Part shown: piece by piece, positions 8,493 through 16,931 of the stretch
Position numbering within the stretch: position 1 is the stretch's first letter
How the letters are laid out: each line of letters starts with the position of its first letter
From: Puniceicoccales bacterium
GTDB lineage: Bacteria > Verrucomicrobiota > Verrucomicrobiia > Opitutales > JAIRLM01
Assembly: GCA_031278455.1 (NCBI GenBank)
Contig: JAITKJ010000016.1
Location: 1-64,000 of the forward strand
Length of the DNA: 64,000 bases
Direction: 5' to 3'
Program-made: the position numbers and the translations under genes
The notes under the pieces: model-generated
Told to the model about the DNA's origin: nothing
What the model saw: only the letters and a program-made list of their open reading frames with translations
Database searches by the model: none

Positions 8493-9818
8493 TTAATCAT
8501 TCGATTGGGACCACATGTTTTTTAGCCGGCGATAGAAAGTACTCCGGCTAATTCCGAGAAATTCTGCCGCCCGCGAACGATTGCCACCGCATTGATTTAG
8601 AATTTCGTGGACGTTTTGTGTTGTAGAAAGGCAGCGTTCGGGGAGTGGGATCGGATCGGCTTTGGAGACAACTTTTGGGATAAAATAATTTTCCAAACGC
8701 CTTAAATTGAGAGTTTCGCCTGGATAAAGGGCCGCGGTCGTATCACAAAAATTGCGCAGTTGGCGAACATTTCCTGGCCAGGAATACCGTTGGAGAACCG
8801 CAAGTGTATCTCCTCCAAGACGTGGGGCACGGAGGTGTGTCCGCCAAAAAAAATCTATCAGTTCAGGGATGTCTTCGGCGCGTTCTCTCAATGGGGGAAT
8901 GGCGATGGCTACGACGTTAACCCTATAAAACAGATCTTCGCGGAAAATCCCTTGTTGTACCAGTAAATCCAGATTTGCGTTTGTCGCCGTAATAATTCGT
9001 ACGTCAACGGAGATGGTGATATCTCCCCCAAGCCGCTCGAAGGATTTTGCCTCCAGCACACGCAACAATTTAATTTGTGTTGCCTGCGGGAGCTCACCGA
9101 TTTCGTCCAGGAATAGTGTTCCTCCGTTTGCGCGCTCAAAATATCCAATGTGCCGCTGGCGCGCGTCCGTAAAAGCACCGCGTTCGTGGCCAAAGAGCTG
9201 GCTTTCAACCATTTCTGTCGGAAGGGCGGCGGCGTTTAGCGCCAGAAACGGTTTGTTTGCACGGGCGCTCAACCGATGAATTTCTTGGGCAAAAAGGTCT
9301 TTTCCAACACCGGTTTCGCCGGTCAGCAAAACAGAAGCATTTGTTGCTGCCACCCGACGAGCAAGATTGGTTGCCCTTTGTAGGGCGGCGGAATTTCCGA
9401 TAATGACCGGTGGTGCCCACGAGCTGCTGCCAATACCGCGGAGATCTCTTTTTTGAAATATTTGGCCAAGAGTTTGTCTAAGCATCAGAGGATCCAGCGG
9501 GGTTGACAAAAAATCAGCGGCACCGGCTTTCATGGCAGAAACGGCCGAGGAAACGTCTGCATTTCCGGATGCGAACACACATGGGAGGGGTGGATAAAGT
9601 GTCTGGCAGAAAAGGAGGATGTTCATTCCGCACTCACCGCGCACATTCCAGGCGGAAAAGACGGCGTCGAACAAGTTTTGTGTCGTTTTCAATTTCCCGA
9701 TAGCAGTTGGAACACTATCCGCCCAAACAACCGCACACATATCACGCAATATGTGTTTTAATTCATCTGCCTCGCATTCATGCTCGCCGACTACGAGTAA
9801 CTTTTTTTCCATCACCAC
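8493..9818 (-). CDS. NtrC-family sigma-54-dependent regulator with degenerate receiver domain
   Basis: Walker A GETGVGKD, GAFTDA loop, GGTLFLDEIGELP, FREDLFYRVNV, Fis-type HTH GGNRSRAAEFLGISRSTFYRRL. Confidence 0.93.
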   Translation of the reverse strand: MVMEKKLLVVGEHECEADELKHILRDMCAVVWADSVPTAIGKLKTTQNLFDAVFSAWNVRGECGMNILLFCQTLYPPLPCVFASGNADVSSAVSAMKAGAADFLSTPLDPLMLRQTLGQIFQKRDLRGIGSSSWAPPVIIGNSAALQRATNLARRVAATNASVLLTGETGVGKDLFAQEIHRLSARANKPFLALNAAALPTEMVESQLFGHERGAFTDARQRHIGYFERANGGTLFLDEIGELPQATQIKLLRVLEAKSFERLGGDITISVDVRIITATNANLDLLVQQGIFREDLFYRVNVVAIAIPPLRERAEDIPELIDFFWRTHLRAPRLGGDTLAVLQRYSWPGNVRQLRNFCDTTAALYPGETLNLRRLENYFIPKVVSKADPIPLPERCLSTTQNVHEILNQCGGNRSRAAEFLGISRSTFYRRLKNMWSQSND

Positions 9819-9912
9819 TGATCCGTATTATAATGAGTTTCTGTTTTGATGAAATTTTTATAAACACCGCACAATATGGCGTTGCAGGTTTAATTGACAT
9901 CTTTTGATATTG

Positions 9913-10806
9913 TCAAGCTTTAAGCCCTAGCTTTTGAAAGAAGAGCATCCGTGGTCGGCCGGAAAAGTCGCGCATTCTGGTGAGGACTACTAATCCGATT
10001 TGATTTGCCACACGAACCAGATAGTCGTGTTGAGTGGCGCCTGTTTCAAGGGCAAGCAGCCCTCCGTCCGAAAGAAAAGCTGGTGCTTCGCGAATAATTA
10101 TTTCCAGATGACCCAATCCGTCATTTGGGGCAATAAGCGCTTTGTGTGGCTCGTGGAGGCGTACCTCTGGTTGAGCGCTTTCCAATTCTTTATCGCTCAA
10201 ATAGGGAGGGTTGCTAACAATAAGGTTCCACATTCCATTGAGCGCTTGAAACCAATCGGATTGGCAAAAAATTGTGCGTCCTTCCATACGACAGTGTTTT
10301 TCGTTGTTGCGGGCAAGGGATAATGCAGCGGCGTCTAAATCCGAGGCGGTTAGGGATGCTCGAGGAAAAATTTTACCAAGAGAGAGGATGATCGCCCCTG
10401 AACCTGTGCCCAGGTCAAGAATGGATCTTGGCGGTGCAGCAGCCAAGGCGTAGTAATTTTTGATGGCCTCGACCAGCTCCTCTGTTTCTGGCCTTGGGAT
10501 AAGCGCTCGCTTGTCAACCAGCAATTCCAAGTCACAAAAAGTGGTTGTTCCTAGGATGTACTGCAGTGGTTCGCGCTTAGAACGGCGGAGAATGAGTTTT
10601 TTAAAAGTATCGTGTTCTGCCTGTGTAATTTTGCGACCGCCGGGAAGATATAGCTTCATGCGCCCACAGCCCAGGACATTGGCAAGAAGCCACTCTGCGT
10701 CGCAACGGGGATTTTCCGTGTCGTTTTGGCGCAAGACACCCTCAGCCCATCGGAGAAGTGCCGCGACATGGAAAGATGCGGTGCGCAATGATTCCGCAAG
10801 CATCAA
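9913..10806 (-). CDS. prmC: Release-factor glutamine methyltransferase PrmC/HemK
   Basis: PRPETEELVEAI, ILDLGTGSGAIILSL, VSNPPYLSDKE. Confidence 0.93.
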   Translation of the reverse strand: MMLAESLRTASFHVAALLRWAEGVLRQNDTENPRCDAEWLLANVLGCGRMKLYLPGGRKITQAEHDTFKKLILRRSKREPLQYILGTTTFCDLELLVDKRALIPRPETEELVEAIKNYYALAAAPPRSILDLGTGSGAIILSLGKIFPRASLTASDLDAAALSLARNNEKHCRMEGRTIFCQSDWFQALNGMWNLIVSNPPYLSDKELESAQPEVRLHEPHKALIAPNDGLGHLEIIIREAPAFLSDGGLLALETGATQHDYLVRVANQIGLVVLTRMRDFSGRPRMLFFQKLGLKA

Positions 10807-10886
10807 TTAAGCTTACAATCCAGAATATTACTTCAATCATTTTCCGTTGCCCTTCCGGCTTGTAGACGCAGGCTCATGACGTCACA

Positions 10887-12263
10887 ATGGAAACGTTCAG
10901 GTTGCCGGCCGAAATGGCCGATGAGGCAATCGCCATCTGTACTCGCATCAGAGACAACGGCGGACGCGCTTACTTGGTAGGTGGATGCGTCCGCGATATG
11001 TTCATGCATGTTACTCCTAAGGACTTAGACATGGAAGTTTTTGGACTTGCTCCAGAAATTTTGAAAGCTCTTTTTCCGGGAAAACTTTTTCAATCTGGCA
11101 AGAGTTTTGGTATATATAAGTATGGAAATTCACTTTTGGATATTGGAATTCCCAGGCGGGAGTCGGCAATTGGGAAAGGACACCGTGATTTTGAAGTTTT
11201 TTCCCAGCCAAACCTTTCTTTAGTTCAGGCTGCATCTCGCCGGGATTTCACCATTAACGCCATTTATTGGGATCCGTTGGAAAACTGCCTTGAAGATCCA
11301 TTTAATGGGGCCGGCGACATAAGAGAAAAAAAATTACGGCACGTTTCGCCGAAATTTACGGAAGACCCGCTCCGAATTCTGCGAGGAATGCAGTTTTTGG
11401 CGCGCCTTAATTTAATGGCGGCCGAGGAAACAATTGGGCTTTGCAGGCAACTAACCCTTGAAAATCTATCCGCTGAACGCATTTATTCGGAGTTTTGTAA
11501 GCTCCTTCTCTCTGGCCAGTCGATCGGAAGCGGGATCCAGTTTTTATGCCAGACCAATTGCTTGCGTTTTTTTCCAGAACTTGCAGCTCTGGAAAGTTGT
11601 CAGCAGGACTCAGTAGCCCATCCCGAGGGGTGTGTGTTGCGACATATTGAATGTGCGTTGGATGTGTATGCCAAACTAAGACCGGCGCAAGAATGGGATG
11701 CGCTAGTGGTGGGATTTGGCGTGCTGTGCCATGATTTTGGAAAGCCCATGTGTACCAGGTGGAATGCGGCGGGCCGCTTGAGCGCCAAAGGGCATGAATG
11801 TGCGGGATTGGTGCCAGCGGAAGCCTTTCTTGCGCGCATGCGTGCGCCCAAGCGATTAATCAAAGAGGTGTTACCGTTGGTTGAATTTCATATGCTTCCG
11901 CGCCGATTTTCCCGCAAGGAGGAGGCAACTACACGTGCGTTAAATCAATTAGCTTATGATGTGAAACGCATTGATCGACTACTTATGGTTGCTCGCTGCG
12001 ACAACATGGGGCGCCCGCCACATGTGCCTGATCTATCGGGCGAAAATGTTCTGGAAAAAATGGCCAAAGAGGCGAGCCTCTTTAAAAAACCACCCCTGCC
12101 AATAATTCGAGGGCGTGCACTTCAAAAAGAATTAGACATGGCTCCGTCGGCTAAAATGGGCAGTTTATTAAATCAGCTTTTTAGAGACCAATTGGACGGC
12201 AAATTTCACGATTTAACATCGGGAATAGCACATGCGCGAAAATTACTAAAGGACCAATTTTGA
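10887..12263 (+). CDS. cca: CCA-adding tRNA nucleotidyltransferase / poly(A) polymerase family with HD domain
   Basis: AYLVGGCVRDMFMHVTPKDLDMEVFG, RRDFTINAIYWDP, EDPLRILRGMQFLAR, CHDFGKP HD region. Confidence 0.92.
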   Translation: METFRLPAEMADEAIAICTRIRDNGGRAYLVGGCVRDMFMHVTPKDLDMEVFGLAPEILKALFPGKLFQSGKSFGIYKYGNSLLDIGIPRRESAIGKGHRDFEVFSQPNLSLVQAASRRDFTINAIYWDPLENCLEDPFNGAGDIREKKLRHVSPKFTEDPLRILRGMQFLARLNLMAAEETIGLCRQLTLENLSAERIYSEFCKLLLSGQSIGSGIQFLCQTNCLRFFPELAALESCQQDSVAHPEGCVLRHIECALDVYAKLRPAQEWDALVVGFGVLCHDFGKPMCTRWNAAGRLSAKGHECAGLVPAEAFLARMRAPKRLIKEVLPLVEFHMLPRRFSRKEEATTRALNQLAYDVKRIDRLLMVARCDNMGRPPHVPDLSGENVLEKMAKEASLFKKPPLPIIRGRALQKELDMAPSAKMGSLLNQLFRDQLDGKFHDLTSGIAHARKLLKDQF

Positions 12264-13061
12264 AATTACCGAAGAAAACTCCGAGGACGACGCAAACTGC
12301 GTCCATCCATCCTTTCTCCAGAAATTTTCGCTGAAAGTGTCGTATTTGATAAAGCAAAAAGTTTTATTATCTCTTCCTCTCACAACATAGCCAACAATCT
12401 TGCCGCTATTATTAAGAATTTCAATAAGGTTAATTTTTCGTGGGTATTCCATATTTCTGAATAAGGGCAGCGCAATATCATTCGCGATTTCAACGGACAA
12501 TTTTTTTGTGCCGCCTGCCGTATAACCACTCGGAAGAATTGCCTTTAATACATTGCGCAAGTTGTTTATACTTTTAAATGTTTGCCAGATATCAATGGGG
12601 GGATTTTCGGGGAGTTCTTTTTTCAATATTGACTGATCACACAGGTGTCGAAGACAGTTAAATAACATGGCGAGTATGACCGAAATGGCATATACGCATC
12701 CCGCTATTGGCATCCATATGGTCAATAATGGCGTGAGGAGCGCAATATTTGCCATCAGCCCCGTGGTGCCGACGGCAGCAAATCCCACCAGGCCGCTTAT
12801 GGTAGCAAGTCCGGCCAAGCCGCCCATGGAAAGTAGGCAAATAAGCGCACCAAATTTTGTGACATTCGTCAATAAATAGATAATAGAAAAAACTCCTCTT
12901 AAAAGTTTTAAAGCCGTAACAACTTTGCCGGAGACAACATCGGTATTCTTTATGACGATATCCTTATTGGGATCGACTGTCCACAAAGTGACACTGCACA
13001 TGGAGATGTGTGCTAGCGTTTTTGTAAAAAAAAGCAAGAACATTTTTGAAAATCTAGACAA
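12246..13061 (-). CDS. Multi-spanning membrane protein of unknown function
   Basis: 271 aa ORF with several hydrophobic helices (GLAGLATISGLVGFAAVGTTGLMANIALLTPLLTIWMPIAGCVYAISVILAMLF) and a soluble C-terminal half. Confidence 0.6.
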   Translation of the reverse strand: MSRFSKMFLLFFTKTLAHISMCSVTLWTVDPNKDIVIKNTDVVSGKVVTALKLLRGVFSIIYLLTNVTKFGALICLLSMGGLAGLATISGLVGFAAVGTTGLMANIALLTPLLTIWMPIAGCVYAISVILAMLFNCLRHLCDQSILKKELPENPPIDIWQTFKSINNLRNVLKAILPSGYTAGGTKKLSVEIANDIALPLFRNMEYPRKINLIEILNNSGKIVGYVVRGRDNKTFCFIKYDTFSENFWRKDGWTQFASSSEFSSVISKLVL

Positions 13062-13147
13062 ACAAGACGCATTTGGCGGCCAGGAAAAACGACAAGCATG
13101 GATGAAAATTTAAATTTTCGGAGCTGGATATCCGGGGAACTTGACAG

Positions 13148-14389
13148 ATGGTTAATTTTTATCAAACTTTCGGCAGGAGGGTGGTGGTGCCGATTCAAAC
13201 GATTGCAGATGTAGACTGGCTTCAGAGAAATGTCCTTGTTCGCGTTGATTTCAATGTGCCAGTGGAAAATGGAAGGGTCGTGGATAATTCGCGCATCCGG
13301 GCGGCGTTGCCAACAATTAACTACCTTGCTGAACGAGCGGCAAAGGTCATTCTTTTAAGCCATCTTGGGCGACCCAAGGCACAAAAAAATTTAAAGTATT
13401 CACTGCGACCGACTGCAACCGAACTTTCTCGGCTGCTTGGTCGGCCGGTAGTTTTTTTGGAAGATTGTCTTGGGGGCGACGTGCAAGCGATCATTGGTAA
13501 GGCGGAAAATGGCTCCGTGGTGATGTTGGAAAATTTGCGGTTTTATGCGGAAGAGGAAGGAAACGACAACGAATTTGCCAGGAAATTAGCCTCCTATGGC
13601 GATGCATATGTTAATGATGCGTTTGGGACCGCCCACCGAGCGCACGCATCAACGGTAGGAATTCCAAGCCTGATTTCAACTAAGGCGGCAGGGTTCCTCA
13701 TGCAAAAAGAATTAGAATTCCTTGGGAATAGGACATCGAATCCGGATCGACCATTTACTGTTATTCTCGGCGGAGCCAAAGTAAGCGACAAAATTGGAGT
13801 CATAGATGCTCTTTTGGATAAGTGCGATAATATGCTCATCGGCGGCGCCATGGCCTATACATTTTTCGTTGCCCAAGGAAGAGAAGCCGGAAACAGCCTG
13901 GTGGAAGCCGATCGTGTTGTCGACGCCAAGGCGGCGCTTCAAAAGGCCGACAAAAAAGGTGTAAAAATTTTCCTGCCGGCGGATTCTGTCATAGCGGATG
14001 CGATAGACTTCGAAGCGCGTACGATCGGTACAACGAAAATTATTTCTGGTGATATCCCAAACGGATGGAAGGGCGTGGACATTGGCCCTAAAACTGTTGA
14101 AGTTTATGGTGACATTATCAAAAATTCTAAGACCATTTTTTGGAATGGACCTATGGGTGTTTTTGAAATTTCTGCATGCTCCGAAGGAACTTTTGCCATC
14201 GCTGGGGCTGTTGCCCAGAGTAACGGGATTTCAATTGTTGGCGGCGGAGATTCCATAACTGCCATTAATAAAGGTGGTTTTTCCAATAAAATTGATTTTA
14301 TTAGTACGGGCGGCGGTGCGAGCTTGGAATTTCTTGAAGGGAAGGAACTGCCTGGCGTCGCGATGCTTAACGACAATCATGGGGCATAA
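13148..14389 (+). CDS. pgk: Phosphoglycerate kinase
   Basis: [80 protein letters not shown]; start uncertain. Confidence 0.96.
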   Translation: MVNFYQTFGRRVVVPIQTIADVDWLQRNVLVRVDFNVPVENGRVVDNSRIRAALPTINYLAERAAKVILLSHLGRPKAQKNLKYSLRPTATELSRLLGRPVVFLEDCLGGDVQAIIGKAENGSVVMLENLRFYAEEEGNDNEFARKLASYGDAYVNDAFGTAHRAHASTVGIPSLISTKAAGFLMQKELEFLGNRTSNPDRPFTVILGGAKVSDKIGVIDALLDKCDNMLIGGAMAYTFFVAQGREAGNSLVEADRVVDAKAALQKADKKGVKIFLPADSVIADAIDFEARTIGTTKIISGDIPNGWKGVDIGPKTVEVYGDIIKNSKTIFWNGPMGVFEISACSEGTFAIAGAVAQSNGISIVGGGDSITAINKGGFSNKIDFISTGGGASLEFLEGKELPGVAMLNDNHGA

Positions 14390-14731
14390 TGCGCATAAAT
14401 GGCACGCAAAAAGCTTTTGAATCCTATTGGAGGAAAAGTGTTTACCCGGATTCCTGTGGTTTTGGTTTTTTGTTTTTGAGGTTGACTTTTGCGGTTGGCC
14501 CAGTAGAAACGGGGCACAGAGTACAAATGGAGCTGCTGTAGGAGTGAAATGACACAGGGCTAGGGAGTTTTTAGGGTTCATATATCTAATGTTTTAAATT
14601 CTTTTGTTAGGGGTTTTGCGTGGGGTTTGTCCATGTGGATTGTTGGCCTGAGGAATGGCGGTTAAATGTTTTTGTATATTTTGTTCTTTTTGCTTGTGCC
14701 GATAGATGGTTCCCGCATGATATGATACGCG

Positions 14732-15301
14732 GTGAATCAAATTTTTAGTTTGCGTTTCGGCAATAATAAGGCCAGGAAAATTTTTCAAAATGCGAATATT
14801 GGGCTGGCGAAAATTGAAGCACGATATGCTCGTTGTTATGATGCTTGGAAGTGCGCGCATCCACAAGGAACGCTTGCGGATTTTGATAAAGAAAGTGCTG
14901 CAGTTTCCTTTACAGCGGATGATGGTGTCGTCACAAGTGCCGTGCCTGCGACGTTGGCAGAACACATGAAATTGAACAGTGGGTTCGTTACGCGTGCAAG
15001 AGCTTGTAGCCATTGGTCGCTTGCCGCCGTTGGAATGGTCGGAGGTTTGTTGTTTGGGGGTGCATTTTTTGCGTTCGTCTATTTGGCGCTGCCGATTCTT
15101 TTGTCGACCATCCCAACACTTGGAGTTGTGGCAACGTTTTTAGCCGCATCAAGTTTACATGTGCCTATATGCGCTGCAGGGACATTCTTCTTTGGCTTGA
15201 TTATTAGCGTTGCCATTCACAGATCGATGTACCCATATGCGGGTAAAGTGAACGCGTTGCCCGGGGAGGAAAATTCCGGGCAAACTGCACAGGAGAATTA
15301 A
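14732..15301 (+). CDS. Small protein with C-terminal membrane hairpin (paralogue A)
   Basis: 189 aa; soluble N-terminal ~90 aa then two long TM helices; similar layout to ORF 15709-16188. Confidence 0.6.
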   Translation: MNQIFSLRFGNNKARKIFQNANIGLAKIEARYARCYDAWKCAHPQGTLADFDKESAAVSFTADDGVVTSAVPATLAEHMKLNSGFVTRARACSHWSLAAVGMVGGLLFGGAFFAFVYLALPILLSTIPTLGVVATFLAASSLHVPICAAGTFFFGLIISVAIHRSMYPYAGKVNALPGEENSGQTAQEN

Positions 15302-15445
15302 TTCACATTTTCAATGCTGGCCGGATAATTTTTCGCCGTATTTTGGGCCAAAAAAAATTAGGAGGGCTGTTTCTGAAAGGAATTCAGCCGATTTGTGTTC
15401 CGTGTGTACACGTAAGTGTAATGCTCTTAGCCCAAAAGGCCTTTC
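15300..15445 (+). repeat. Intergenic repeat copy 1 (downstream of paralogue A)
   Basis: TTAATTCACATTTTCAATGCTGGCCGG…CGCCGTATTTTGGGCC…CTGAAAGGAATTCAGCC…GTGTACACG; partner at 16758-16903. Confidence 0.7.
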
Positions 15446-15708
15446 GTCAATCGTTTGTGACGTTGTTTCTCGGTATATAACGCAAGGGTTTAACATGAGA
15501 GCTAATAAGACTGTGTTTGTACATGGCGTCATTTGGTGGTAATTTACCAGAAAGCGATAAGACAATTTAGAATTTGGCCTATTTAATGGGCGACTTGATG
15601 CCGCGCTGACGTGCTTAAATTTGCCCTTGCCCAAAGTTTGCCGGAGATTTTCACGGTTTAACTTTTTTTTTTATTTTTTCGATTGACTTTCCTGTAGTAA
15701 TTTATTCG

Positions 15709-16188
15709 TTGCCATTCGCTATGGGAATATTTAATCCACGTTATCTAACAGAAGCAGATGCGGGTACCTACAAAACCGCACAGGCTGCCTTTGATGCGGC
15801 CCGGGAGAGGTTTGATGGGGCGTTTAAAAAATGGATATCTAGTAATGCTGATAAAACAGTTGAGGATTTTTTGAAAGCGGAAGGGGCGGGTGTCGACGGC
15901 AAAACTCCAGCTGCACTTCAGAAAGAAGTAGAAACGGCTAAAGCACAACTCAATGAGGCCGCAAAGAAAGGTGGCATGTCTATGGGCGCAGGTGGAGTAT
16001 TGGGTTCTGTGTTTGCGAGTCTTTTAGGTTTAGTTGCTGCGTGGTTCATGCCGACTCTATTTGCATTCTCGTCGTTTGTGATTCCTTCCGTGTCTGCACT
16101 TTTGGGATTGATGCTTGGTTGTCTTGTGCAAAAATATCGGTTCCCTTTTACTGCCGTACAATCGGAAGCATCGGGCTCCAATTCGTAG
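15709..16188 (+). CDS. Small protein with C-terminal membrane hairpin (paralogue B)
   Basis: 159 aa; GIFNPRYLTEADAGTYKTAQAAFDAARERFDGAFKKWISSNADKTVEDFLKAEGA then two TM helices; initiator ATG may be 15721. Confidence 0.6.
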   Translation: MPFAMGIFNPRYLTEADAGTYKTAQAAFDAARERFDGAFKKWISSNADKTVEDFLKAEGAGVDGKTPAALQKEVETAKAQLNEAAKKGGMSMGAGGVLGSVFASLLGLVAAWFMPTLFAFSSFVIPSVSALLGLMLGCLVQKYRFPFTAVQSEASGSNS

Positions 16189-16481
16189 TCTCCATGGGTT
16201 CCGCTTGTGGTTCCTACTTAATGTTTTAAGGGAGGCTTTTGGCCTGGGTATTGTAAATAGCCAAACAGGAAATGGCTTGGTGGTGTTTTTTTTGAATTGT
16301 TTGTGTGTGTTGGCACAGATATGGTGTATCAGATCTCCTGTAAGAATTAATTCTTGGCCGGCTTCGTCTGCGTGTGTCGTGGGTTTTAAGGTTGCAGTTT
16401 TGACTTTTTCAGGTGATTTGCTTTATTTTTTACTTGTATTACTTTTAATATCGCATATGGCTTCGTTTATTATGCGTTGAG

Positions 16482-16743
16482 TTTTTGAAGCACGCCTTAA
16501 ATGCCTGGCAAGAGAAAGATCCTGACGAATCGCTAAAAAATTTCATGGGTGACAGCACTGTTAAAATTTTCCCTGGGGTGGCTTCAAAACCCCGGCAGAG
16601 TTAGCGAAAAAGATTCAGTTGCCTGGGAAAATATTATTGCTTCCACGAAAAACAAAAGGCTGGTCGTCTACCAGCCTTAGTAAGGCCATATATTCATACG
16701 CGAGTGGACCAGCCGTATTGCCTGCTGAGGAAAACCCCAATTA
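16482..16743 (+). pseudogene. Decayed third paralogue (C) of the hairpin family
   Basis: FLKHALNAWQEKDPDESLKNFMGDSTVKIFPGVASKPRQS*, then in a shifted frame …LSKAIYSYASGPAVLPAEENPN*; matches the start and end of paralogue A (CYDAWKCAHPQGTLADFDKESAAV…; YPYAGKVNALPGEENS). Confidence 0.65.
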
Positions 16744-16757
16744 AATAAAGAGTGAAA

Positions 16758-16903
16758 ATTAATCCATATTTTTCAACGCGGGTTGGGTAAGTTTCCGCCG
16801 TATTTTTAGCCAGAGAAGTTGCAAGAATTTGTTCCTGAAAGGAATTCCAGCCATTTGCGGTCTGTATATGTGTGTAAAAGCGGTGTTTATTGCCTAAAAA
16901 TCT
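16758..16903 (+). repeat. Intergenic repeat copy 2 (downstream of remnant C)
   Basis: TTAATCCATATTTTTCAACGCGGGTTGG…CGCCGTATTTTTAGCC…CCTGAAAGGAATTCCAGCC…; partner at 15300-15445. Confidence 0.7.
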
Positions 16904-16931
16904 TCTTGCCCACTAAATATGCCGCCGTTTC

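Noticed and set aside
16115-16480. 121 aa ORF downstream of paralogue B
   Set aside because: Overlaps B out of frame and has no support as coding; more likely decayed intergenic sequence
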